Origin: a virus
Strand: one strand, 5' to 3'
Length of the DNA stretch: 37,912 nucleotides
IMG/VR virus record: IMGVR_UViG_3300048833_000763
Location: 1-37,912 of that record
A program made the translations under genes and the position numbers. The first letter of the stretch is position 1, and each line of letters starts with the position of its first letter. Under the pieces are notes generated by a model. The model did no database searches. It had not been told where the DNA came from and worked only from the letters and a program-made list of their open reading frames with translations. Below, piece after piece: positions 25,279 through 30,376 of the stretch.

Positions 25279-25684
25279 GTGTTCTCCCAATGGCCTCAAC
25301 GGCCTCTCGTCGCATACGTGCCTGACCGTCAGCCTCACGCAACGCGCGAGCACGCTGGCGCTGTGCCAGCAGCAGCGCGTCGCCGACTCGCTGTTCTTCA
25401 CCGCGGCAGGCGTGCAGCTCATCGCCGAGCACCTTGACCGTGAGGTTGACGCGCGCGTTGGTGTCGGCGCAGGCCTGCAATTCCGCGCGCCCGCGCGCTT
25501 CTGATGCGGCGAGTTTCCCGCCCATTTCCAGGGCAAACGCGGCACCTCCGCGGTGCTGGCGCACGTTCACGTAGACCGAGAGCGCAAGCAGCAGACCGAG
25601 CACCAGGCACGCCAGCGACAACGCGGCGACCAACTTGGCGGCAATGGGCAGGCCGCCCGCTGCAATGAGGCGTTGCTCGATCAC
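25199..25684 (-). CDS. Rz-like inner-membrane spanin, 161 aa
   Basis: I choose GTG 25682-25684, which overlaps the previous TGA (GTGA) and has GAGG upstream. An N-terminal TM segment (residues about 14-40, LVAALSLACLVLGLLLALSVYV) is followed by a long periplasmic alpha-helical domain with Arg/Glu/Ala heptads and several Cys. The C-terminus reads ESCNRPICRALSDELLGH. This is the expected topology of an i-spanin, and the o-spanin gene starts within its last 80 bases. It works after the endolysin has degraded the wall. Confidence 0.8.
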   Translation of the reverse strand: MIEQRLIAAGGLPIAAKLVAALSLACLVLGLLLALSVYVNVRQHRGGAAFALEMGGKLAASEARGRAELQACADTNARVNLTVKVLGDELHACRGEEQRVGDALLLAQRQRARALREADGQARMRREAVEAIGRTHESCNRPICRALSDELLGHPAGGDAR

Positions 25685-26244
25685 CAGCGCACCTCGCTGA
25701 TGGCCGGAATGCGGGTCACCCACGTGGCGGGCTGCGCCTCGCAGCGGCGGGCGAGTTCGATGCTCTCGCGGATCACCGACTGCTGCTCTTTGACCAGCGC
25801 GTCGAACTCGTGGAGGGCATCAACCAGGCCGGCGTTGGCGGATAGGCAGACGCGGATTCTCTGCTCGGCCGCCAACCGCGCATCGTCAATGTCTGCAGCC
25901 TGCTGAGAACACAGCACGGTCGGCATGTCGACAGCCATCCACACCCGAAGCGCAGCCTCGGCGGCAGTCGCGCGCTGCTCGGCTCGACGCTTGTCAGCAC
26001 GCAATTGCTGCTGCAGATCGGCCGTCTGCGCGCTCCAGACAGCGACCTGGTCGCGCTGCTGCTCGGCGCTCTGCCGCGCCTGCGTCAGCTCCATCACCGT
26101 GTCGATCACCAGCCACGTCTGCGCCGCCAGCAGCACCAGCAGTACGTAGGCCGTCACGCGCCAGCGACGCGCTTGCTCCTCGGCACGCTCAGCGCGCAGG
26201 CGCTGCTTTTCGGCATCAAGGTATTGCGGGATATGTCCGTACAT
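25681..26244 (-). CDS. Lysis-cassette membrane coiled-coil protein, 187 aa
   Basis: The ATG at 26242-26244 overlaps the endolysin TGA (TGATG). The N-terminus is charged and helical (YLDAEKQRLRAERAEEQARR), then one TM at about 31-50 (AYVLLVLLAAQTWLVIDTVM), then a long coiled coil. It resembles an i-spanin in topology, but the next gene is a better Rz because it overlaps the Rz1 lipoprotein. It may be a second membrane lysis factor or antiholin-type regulator. I cannot assign a family. Position between endolysin and spanins suggests a lysis role. Confidence 0.7.
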   Translation of the reverse strand: MYGHIPQYLDAEKQRLRAERAEEQARRWRVTAYVLLVLLAAQTWLVIDTVMELTQARQSAEQQRDQVAVWSAQTADLQQQLRADKRRAEQRATAAEAALRVWMAVDMPTVLCSQQAADIDDARLAAEQRIRVCLSANAGLVDALHEFDALVKEQQSVIRESIELARRCEAQPATWVTRIPAISEVRW

Positions 26245-26786
26245 CACGGGCCTCCAGTAAGAGCAGCCTGCACACGCCCCTCGCACAGCGCCTGTTCGGC
26301 TGCTCGGCGACGCTCCAGCCCGCGCAGGCGCTTGCCGCGCGCGGACACCCAGTACTGCAGTTGCGCGCACGCCTCGGGCCATTGGCCGGCGTTTGCGAAT
26401 TTGCGGATGCGCGGCTGTTCGCCGGTTTTGAGCCAGCACAGCCCGTCCTTGACGCCGCGCCCGCCGGGCCCGACGTTGAACGCGAATGAGGTGAGCGCAG
26501 CCGCCTGGTAATCGGTCATCGGCGCCGTGATGCAGCGCTCGACTATTTGCCACGCTTTGCCGAGATCCGAGCGCAGCAGACGCGCACACTCCTCAGGCGA
26601 GTACTCGCGCTGCTGGATGCCGCCCGTGTGGCCATAGCACACGGTCAGGATGCCCACGGCGTCGAGATACGGACGCGGCCTGTAGCCCTCCCACGGCATC
26701 ACCAGCGCCATCGCCAACAGCAACGCGCTGATCAACGATCCGCCGACGATTTGCCCGTAATGGGAAGGCTGGGCGGGCTCAGACAT
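26244..26786 (-). CDS. SAR-type endolysin, GH24 lysozyme, 180 aa
   Basis: The ATG at 26784-26786 overlaps the stop of a tiny upstream ORF. Residues 13-30 form a weakly hydrophobic signal-anchor-release segment (IVGGSLISALLLAMALVM). The GH24 catalytic triad follows with R21/T4-type spacing: E33, D42, T48 in EGYRPRPYLDAVGILTVCYGHT. The rest shows typical lysozyme features (SFAFNVGPGGRGVKDG, GLERRRAAEQALC). Cys50 near the active site resembles SAR endolysins that are controlled by thiol exchange. It would be secreted by Sec as a tethered inactive form and released when a holin depolarises the membrane. Confidence 0.93.
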   Translation of the reverse strand: MSEPAQPSHYGQIVGGSLISALLLAMALVMPWEGYRPRPYLDAVGILTVCYGHTGGIQQREYSPEECARLLRSDLGKAWQIVERCITAPMTDYQAAALTSFAFNVGPGGRGVKDGLCWLKTGEQPRIRKFANAGQWPEACAQLQYWVSARGKRLRGLERRRAAEQALCEGRVQAALTGGP

Positions 26787-26817
26787 GAGCCGCCGCCAGG
26801 GTGCTGAACTGCCGCAT
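26779..26817 (-). CDS. Mini-ORF overlapping endolysin start, 12 aa
   Basis: ATG 26815-26817 opens a 12-codon ORF (MRQFSTLAAAHV) with GGAG upstream. Its TGA overlaps the endolysin ATG region (ATGTCTGA). The endolysin itself lacks a good Shine-Dalgarno, so its translation may depend on coupling to this leader. The evidence is limited to geometry. Confidence 0.35.
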   Translation of the reverse strand: MRQFSTLAAAHV

Positions 26818-26830
26818 GACCGACTCCACT

Positions 26831-26844
26831 CCCGCATGCGCGGG
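26831..26844 (-). other. Small hairpin in lysis-operon leader
   Basis: The sequence CCCGC-ATGC-GCGGG is a five-bp stem with a four-base loop between the late promoter-like element and the lysis genes. It would lie in the 5' leader of the late transcript. It may affect translation of the mini-ORF or endolysin; there is no U-run to suggest termination. Confidence 0.4.
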
Positions 26845-26874
26845 GTACGGAGCCAGTCTCTAGTCAGGGCAGTG

Positions 26875-26901
26875 GCGGATCATCTGTCCGCGGTTCCATT
26901 C
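26875..26901 (-). promoter_or_regulatory. Putative late promoter/activator element upstream of lysis operon
   Basis: The minus strand reads GAATGGAAC-CGCGGA-CAGATGA-TCCGC, with the dyad GCGGA-N7-TCCGC. It is 25/27 identical to the element upstream of protease I (18668-18694) and resembles the plus-strand copy at 26976-27000. It lies 58 bases before the mini-ORF and about 89 before the endolysin ATG, the position of Mu Plys. There is no sigma-70 -35/-10 pair at normal spacing, as expected for an activator-dependent promoter. Confidence 0.7.
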
Positions 26902-26951
26902 GGGCGTTGTTGGACTCAAGTTGTCGCGCCTGTCCAACGGCGCCAGCGTGT

Positions 26952-26970
26952 GCTAGGCGCGAATCCTAGC
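26952..26970. repeat. Dyad GCTAGG-N7-CCTAGC between divergent late elements
   Basis: A perfect six-bp inverted repeat with a seven-base spacer sits between the two oppositely oriented late elements in the 265-base gap between endolysin and the 60-aa gene. It may be an operator for both. Nothing else is seen in the gap apart from the elements listed. Confidence 0.45.
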
Positions 26971-26975
26971 GCGGA

Positions 26976-27000
26976 AATGGAACGCGCGGCAGATGACGCG
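26976..27000 (+). promoter_or_regulatory. Plus-strand copy of the late element
   Basis: The plus strand reads AATGGAAC-GCGCGG-CAGATGA-CGCG, preserving the eight-base block, the six-base spacer and the seven-base block of the other two copies. It faces right, ending 51 bases before the ATG of the 60-aa gene at 27052. It therefore makes a divergent pair with the lysis element 75 bp away. Confidence 0.6.
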
Positions 27001-27051
27001 TGCACGGCGCGCGGTCAGGCTAATCGCCCGACAAACTCGAACGGAATTGCA

Positions 27052-27234
27052 ATGAAACAAGTCTCGATGGACGCACTCAGCGCGCCGCTGGAAGAAGCGG
27101 TCAAGGCCGCAGGCTGCGACCCGCGGAAGGCATTCAAGGCTGAACTACGCAAGGAGCCCCTGACCGACGAGGTTTGGCTGGTGCTCCTTTATGAACTACT
27201 CAAGCAGAAGGCGTCACAGACTGCAGTTGCCTGA
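27052..27234 (+). CDS. Small protein convergent to the lysogeny operon, 60 aa
   Basis: The ATG at 27052-27054 has a weak ACGGAA upstream. The product, MKQVSMDALSAPLEEAVKAAG followed by CDPRKAFKAELRKEPLTDEVW and LVLLYELLKQK, looks like a compact helical protein. No family is recognised. It lies downstream of the plus-strand late element, and its last 35 bases overlap the 3' end of the lysogeny operon's last gene on the other strand. Its expression is likely late, and its transcript would run antisense to the lysogeny operon. It could be an antirepressor or just a small late protein; neither is shown. Confidence 0.6.
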   Translation: MKQVSMDALSAPLEEAVKAAGCDPRKAFKAELRKEPLTDEVWLVLLYELLKQKASQTAVA

Positions 27235-27502
27235 TCGCAGCCTCTGCAGTCAGCAACGCAACATCCAGCCGCGCACTGCCATTGCCGCGACTGGATGGCG
27301 CGTCAGCGGCCTTGGCCCGTAGGGCCGCGATAACGGCTTCGAGCGAGACCTGTCCGGAGACCGCGACCACCTCTAGCACCACGGCGCCGATCAGTGCTGG
27401 TGCCTGCGACTCCGCTAACCTCGCCCACGTATCGGCCATCTTCGCCAATACCTTCTCCGCCTTGTCGGCCGGGTTTGATGTTTCCTTTTTCTTCGTCGGC
27501 AT
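27200..27502 (-). CDS. Lysogeny-operon small protein, 100 aa
   Basis: The ATG at 27500-27502 has a strong AGGAGGG upstream, which excludes the longer TTG start. The N-terminus is Lys-rich (MPTKKKETSNPADKAEKV), followed by a helix (MADTWARLAESQ), a hydrophobic stretch (ALIGAVVLEVVAVSGQ) and a Ser/Gly/Arg segment. It is not clearly transmembrane. No family is recognised. It is the last gene of the operon headed by the repressor, so it should be expressed in lysogens. It is overlapped at its 3' end by the convergent 60-aa gene. Confidence 0.7.
   Translation of the reverse strand: MPTKKKETSNPADKAEKVLAKMADTWARLAESQAPALIGAVVLEVVAVSGQVSLEAVIAALRAKAADAPSSRGNGSARLDVALLTAEAAIRQLQSVTPSA
27219..27251. 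terminator. Inverted repeat at convergent gene ends, possible bidirectional terminator
   Basis: GACTGCAG (27219-27226) and CTGCAGTC (27244-27251) form a perfect eight-bp stem with a 17-base loop that can pair further inside. It sits across the tail-to-tail overlap of the 60-aa plus gene and the 100-aa minus gene. There is no U-run on either side, so termination is plausible but weak; rho-dependent ends are possible. Confidence 0.4.
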
Positions 27503-27524
27503 GTTCCCTCCTAGCAAAAAGCAG

Positions 27525-27971
27525 CTACTTCCTGGTGAACCACAGGAATGCGAAAAAAAGCAGCCCAGCCATCAACGCAACAACAAACGTGCCCGCCTTG
27601 GACTCGACTTCCGCTTGCGCGTGGATCTCAGCGAATCGCTGGGCAACCTGATTTTCCGCAGCGGCCAGTCGCGCAGCTGACTCCGCTGCGATCAGGCGCG
27701 CCGTCTCCGCCTCGATCTCCAGAGCCTTCAGGTTCAAGGCCCTGGCTTCGTCCATTACGGCGCTCGCGAAGGCGGCATGCTCTTGCTCCCAGATGGCACG
27801 CAACGCCGCCTGATGCTCCGGGAACTGGGTAAAGAGCGCATTGGCGGCGTCTTCCTGGTCAAGCCCGATCTGGTAGACGTTCGCGCCAGCCTTTAGCGCG
27901 AGCCGCATAGCTTCGGCTTGCTCTTTCACGAGTTGTCGAAGCGCGTTGCGATCGGGAACAGGGGCACTCAT
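27525..27971 (-). CDS. Tail-anchored coiled-coil protein in lysogeny operon, 148 aa
   Basis: The ATG at 27969-27971 overlaps the stop of the two-TM gene (ATGA). Residues about 10-125 are long amphipathic helices (RQLVKEQAEAMRLALKAGAN, EAETARLIAAESAARLAAAE, EIHAQAEVES). Residues about 127-145 are a single C-terminal TM (TFVVALMAGLLFFAFLWF) ending TRK. The protein should be held on the inner membrane with its coiled coil in the cytoplasm, if it is tail-anchored as it looks. Expressed with the repressor, it is a candidate lysogenic-conversion or superinfection-exclusion factor. No family recognised. Confidence 0.78.
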   Translation of the reverse strand: MSAPVPDRNALRQLVKEQAEAMRLALKAGANVYQIGLDQEDAANALFTQFPEHQAALRAIWEQEHAAFASAVMDEARALNLKALEIEAETARLIAAESAARLAAAENQVAQRFAEIHAQAEVESKAGTFVVALMAGLLFFAFLWFTRK

Positions 27972-28255
27972 GCGGGCTCCCTGGGCAACGTCTTCACGCG
28001 TCGCATGAAAACGCTGTAGCCAAACAACTGCGGCAGCAACGCCGCCGGGATTGCCCAAAGCGTCAAGTCCCGCTCAATCACAGCGGGCGCGATGAGCGCA
28101 AGTGCGCAGAGCGAGGCGATCGAGCAAGCAGCAAACAGAACGGCATTGGGCGCAAGATGCCGGAACTTAGCCATCCCCGTTACCGGCCTACTGAATCCGC
28201 AGTTGATGATGTCTCCGCCAGCAACCTGGCCGACCACGTCATGGAAGTGCTGCAT
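27968..28255 (-). CDS. Two-TM protein sharing the repressor C-terminal motif, 95 aa
   Basis: The ATG at 28253-28255 lies two bases after the repressor stop, with GGGGGAAG upstream. Residues 3-26 (HFHDVVGQVAGGDIINCG, RPVT) match the repressor C-terminus, residues 143-162 (FHGPVGQAGAGDIVNHAPVT). Two TM segments follow at about 38-60 and 64-84, ending RRVKTLPREPA. The short V-G-Q-x-A-G-x-D-I-x-N motif recurs in other phage and conflict-related proteins, to my recollection, with unknown function. The shared motif suggests the two proteins interact or bind the same partner, possibly tethering the repressor to the membrane. Inference only. Confidence 0.78.
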   Translation of the reverse strand: MQHFHDVVGQVAGGDIINCGFSRPVTGMAKFRHLAPNAVLFAACSIASLCALALIAPAVIERDLTLWAIPAALLPQLFGYSVFMRRVKTLPREPA

Positions 28256-28257
28256 GG

Positions 28258-28764
28258 CTACTTCCCCCTCTGCCTGATGGTTACCGGTGCGTGGTTGACG
28301 ATATCGCCCGCGCCGGCCTGACCGACTGGGCCGTGAAAGACCTGTGTTGCCGGCTCTTCGCGCTCGCTGGGTCCCTGCTGATCTGCATCTACTTCGGGCT
28401 TGCGTCGGCGAACGTGGACCGATGAGCCGGAAGCAATGGCTTTGTGAGAAAGCCTCCGAAGGGCGTCGCATGCCGCCGCCTTTCCCTCGGGCGGCAGGTT
28501 CATGAAGTCGTCGGCGATCGCCGTAAGCATGTCTCGATCTTCGATGGCCATCCCTCGCACAAAGATGCTTCGGACACCGACGAGGACGTAGCCAATGTCC
28601 ACGCCCGCATCTGACGCGGCGAGCAGGTAGGCGCCGCCGGGAACCTGCCGATCAGTCTCGAAATAGAACTGCGCGGTCTTGGACGCGCCACAGGCATCCC
28701 GGAAGGCTGCCTGGGTCATTCCCAGTCGTTCACGCTCCTCTTTTAACCGGCCCCCGAGCGACAT
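28258..28764 (-). CDS. XRE-family phage repressor, 168 aa
   Basis: The ATG at 28762-28764 has AGAGGTG upstream; a longer upstream frame would cross the operator and is rejected. The N-terminal helix-turn-helix is RLKEERERLGMTQAAFRDAC with GASKTAQFYFETDRQVPGGA following, a common XRE form. Residues about 55-90 continue helical, with VGVRSIFVRGMAIEDRDML. There is no S24/LexA-type peptidase and no Ser-Lys pair, so induction is probably not by RecA-stimulated self-cleavage. The C-terminus carries the F-H-x-x-V-G-Q motif also present in the next gene. It should repress the early operon through the operators at 28784-28830. Confidence 0.88.
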   Translation of the reverse strand: MSLGGRLKEERERLGMTQAAFRDACGASKTAQFYFETDRQVPGGAYLLAASDAGVDIGYVLVGVRSIFVRGMAIEDRDMLTAIADDFMNLPPEGKAAACDALRRLSHKAIASGSSVHVRRRKPEVDADQQGPSEREEPATQVFHGPVGQAGAGDIVNHAPVTIRQRGK

Positions 28765-28775
28765 ACGCGCACCTC

Positions 28776-28805
28776 TTGACAGGGGTCGTTTAAGTGAACC
28801 ATCAT
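28776..28805 (+). promoter_or_regulatory. Putative early (rightward) promoter
   Basis: A consensus -35 TTGACA at 28776-28781 is followed after 18 bases by CATCAT (28800-28805), four of six matches to TATAAT. Operator site 1 fills the spacer and site 2 lies just downstream, so repressor binding would block it. The first gene starts at 28834. The -10 is weak, so the assignment is tentative. Confidence 0.45.
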
Positions 28806-28830
28806 CCACCACACGTTCACTTAAAAGACC
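28784..28830. promoter_or_regulatory. Paired inverted operator sites
   Basis: Site 1 (28784-28799) read on the minus strand is GTTCACTTAAACGACC. Site 2 (28815-28830) on the plus strand is GTTCACTTAAAAGACC. They match at 15 of 16 positions, are oppositely oriented and are separated by 15 bp. They cover the region between the divergent repressor and early genes, whose starts are at 28764 and 28834. This is the natural binding site for the XRE repressor and/or the Cro/Ner-like protein. Confidence 0.8.
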
Positions 28831-28833
28831 GTC

Positions 28834-29058
28834 ATGAACACCAAGACACCACAACAGGCACGGCAGTGGTTCATCACCCACGGCATCAGCATCAGCGCGT
28901 GGTGTCGCGAACACGGCCTTAGCCGCCACACCGTCAACGATCTCCTGCGCGGCAAACAGCAAGGCCGTTACGGCCAGGCTCACCGCGCCGCCGTGGCCCT
29001 CGGGCTCAAGGCCGCGCCGGAGGCCCCCACAAACTACCGCAAGGGAAAAGCAGCATGA
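28834..29058 (+). CDS. BcepMu gp16-family small HTH protein (Ner/Cro-like), 74 aa
   Basis: The ATG at 28834 is four bases after operator site 2 and has no good Shine-Dalgarno, so it may be a near-leaderless or weakly translated start. The protein NTKTPQQARQWFITHGISIS, AWCREHGLSRHTVNDLLRGK, QQGRYGQAHRAAVALGLK follows the BcepMu gp16 phage-associated family pattern, with a helix-turn-helix spanning residues about 20-42. As first gene of the early operon and divergent from the repressor it should act as the Ner/Cro-like switch regulator. Its stop overlaps the Rha start (ATGA). Confidence 0.85.
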   Translation: MNTKTPQQARQWFITHGISISAWCREHGLSRHTVNDLLRGKQQGRYGQAHRAAVALGLKAAPEAPTNYRKGKAA

Positions 29059-29663
29059 ACCTCGACGGCAACTTCGTCCATCCCAACCGCGACTTGTTTC
29101 CCGAGACACTGCTGACGCAGATGCTCGGGAACACGGTATTCACCAGCTCGCGCAAGTTGGCTGAGCACTTTGGCAAGCGCCACGACGACGTCCTCCGGGC
29201 AATACGGAAGCTCCTCGCGGATCTCCCGGAGCCGGGGTTCGCTGATGCCAACTTCATCGCCATGACCTACCAACAAAAGGTCGGTGTCACGCCCACAAAG
29301 GCTGCGGCTTACTCCGCAAAACTGCGGAGTAAGTCGACGCACCGAAGCGGGGCAGCTACCCGCGAAATGCCGATGTACCTCCTCACCGAGGAAGGCTTCG
29401 CGATCCTGGCGATGGGCTTCACGGGACGCGAGGCGCTGGCGTGGAAGCTCAAGTTCCTCGCTGCCTTCCGCGACATGGAGCGCCAGCTCCACGCACGCAC
29501 CGCGCGGGAATCGAGCGCGCTGTTCCACTTGCGTCCGCGCTGGCGCGTGATCCGTGACAACCCCGGCCTGCGCAACAGCCAGATGGCGCAGCTCACCGGC
29601 CACAAGTCGCCATCCAGCATCACTGCCAACCGCCGCCGCATGCGGCAAGTGGGGCTGGCATGA
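29055..29663 (+). CDS. Rha-family phage regulatory protein with internal insertion, 202 aa
   Basis: The ATG at 29055-29057 overlaps the upstream stop. Motifs NTVFTSSRKLAEHFGKRHDD, VLRAIRKL, NFIAMTYQQ, MPMYLLTEEGFAILAMGFTG, and AWKLKFLAAFRDME are the pRha regulator signature. Between the NFIAMTYQQ and MPMYLLTEEGF motifs there is a 25-30 residue insertion (about residues 75-103) that encodes an 11-bp perfect DNA hairpin (29308-29333). The C-terminal part (RPRWRVIRDNPGLRNSQMAQ, LTGHKSPSSITANRRR) is an added HTH-like module. Rha proteins are phage regulators whose expression can be toxic to some hosts. Confidence 0.88.
   Translation: MNLDGNFVHPNRDLFPETLLTQMLGNTVFTSSRKLAEHFGKRHDDVLRAIRKLLADLPEPGFADANFIAMTYQQKVGVTPTKAAAYSAKLRSKSTHRSGAATREMPMYLLTEEGFAILAMGFTGREALAWKLKFLAAFRDMERQLHARTARESSALFHLRPRWRVIRDNPGLRNSQMAQLTGHKSPSSITANRRRMRQVGLA
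29308..29333 (+). repeat. Perfect 11-bp hairpin inside rha
   Basis: CTTACTCCGCA and TGCGGAGTAAG flank the four-base loop AAAC. The stem lies within the non-conserved insertion of the Rha gene and is lower in GC than its surroundings. It could be a remnant of an inserted element, a protein-binding dyad, or an RNA structure. Confidence 0.85.
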
Positions 29664-30067
29664 ACTTCAATCCCAAATGTCGCCCCAGCGCCCTCATGCG
29701 CCTGTACGCCGCACTTGACGCGCTGGAAATGCGCATCGATTCGAACATCAACGACGTCAGGCGCACCCAGCGTGACCACCTGCACGGCGCGCTGGAGAAC
29801 ATGCGCTTCGAACTGGACACGATCGGCCATCAAATGAACGCCGCTGCGGGCGCCAATGTGACCGAGTTCACGACCTGCATGAGCCGCCACACGCAGGCAC
29901 TCAAGGACCGGGAACGTGGATTGCGCGAGGCAACCGCAGCCGCGAAGGCGCTCAGCGAAACCCCACGCACGGAAGCCCTGCTGACCGACATCAGCCGCAG
30001 CTTGCAAGACCTCGTGCTAGCAACTGTGCGGCACCGCGACGCCATCCAGCGCCGGGGTGGCGCATGA
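29660..30067 (+). CDS. Early coiled-coil protein, 135 aa
   Basis: The ATG overlaps the Rha stop (ATGA). The sequence is mostly helical with charged heptads: ALDALEMRIDSNINDVRRTQ, NMRFELDTIGHQMNAAAG, SRHTQALKDRERGLREATAA. It is soluble and basic, with an RHRDAIQRRGGA end. No family is recognised. It is co-transcribed between two DNA-binding proteins. Confidence 0.7.
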   Translation: MNFNPKCRPSALMRLYAALDALEMRIDSNINDVRRTQRDHLHGALENMRFELDTIGHQMNAAAGANVTEFTTCMSRHTQALKDRERGLREATAAAKALSETPRTEALLTDISRSLQDLVLATVRHRDAIQRRGGA

Positions 30068-30366
30068 CCACTTCCCCCGGCCTCACCCGAAGCTGGGCGC
30101 TGATTGATGCGCTGTCCGGCCACGCATTCGAGGGCCTGCGGCTGATGCAGTTGGCCACAGCCACCGGCGCCTCCGCCTCCACAACGCTGCGTGATCTGCA
30201 GGCGCTCGAATCGCTCGGCCGCGCTGAGCGCGTGCCGGGGAAGGATGACCGCTGGCGCCTGTCCCCGCGCGTGGTCCAGATCGCCATCGCTCACCAGCAC
30301 GAACTGTCAAGGCTCAACCAGCGCGTGGACGAATTCGCCCAGCGCTACAGCCGCATCCCCACGTAA
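30064..30366 (+). CDS. IclR-type winged-helix protein, 100 aa
   Basis: The ATG overlaps the previous stop. Sequence SWALIDALSGHAFEGLRLMQ, LATATGASASTTLRDLQALE, SLGRAERVPGKDDRWRLSPR is an IclR-like HTH: helix, turn, recognition helix (SASTTLRDLQALE) and a beta wing. The C-terminal 30 residues form a helix (HELSRLNQRVDEFAQRYSR) that may mediate dimerisation. Only the DNA-binding half of IclR is present. A regulatory role within the early operon is likely; the target is unknown. Confidence 0.78.
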   Translation: MTTSPGLTRSWALIDALSGHAFEGLRLMQLATATGASASTTLRDLQALESLGRAERVPGKDDRWRLSPRVVQIAIAHQHELSRLNQRVDEFAQRYSRIPT

Positions 30367-30376
30367 GGAACCCCCA

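Noticed and set aside
28765-29109. Longer start for the repressor (283 aa)
   Set aside because: The extension crosses the operators and the whole Cro/Ner-like gene, is Cys/Gly-rich and not protein-like; the ATG at 28762-28764 has a proper ribosome site.
30191-30376. Longer start for the 326-aa early protein
   Set aside because: The extension overlaps the IclR-like gene in another frame; ATG 30377 has AAGGA and a normal protein start.
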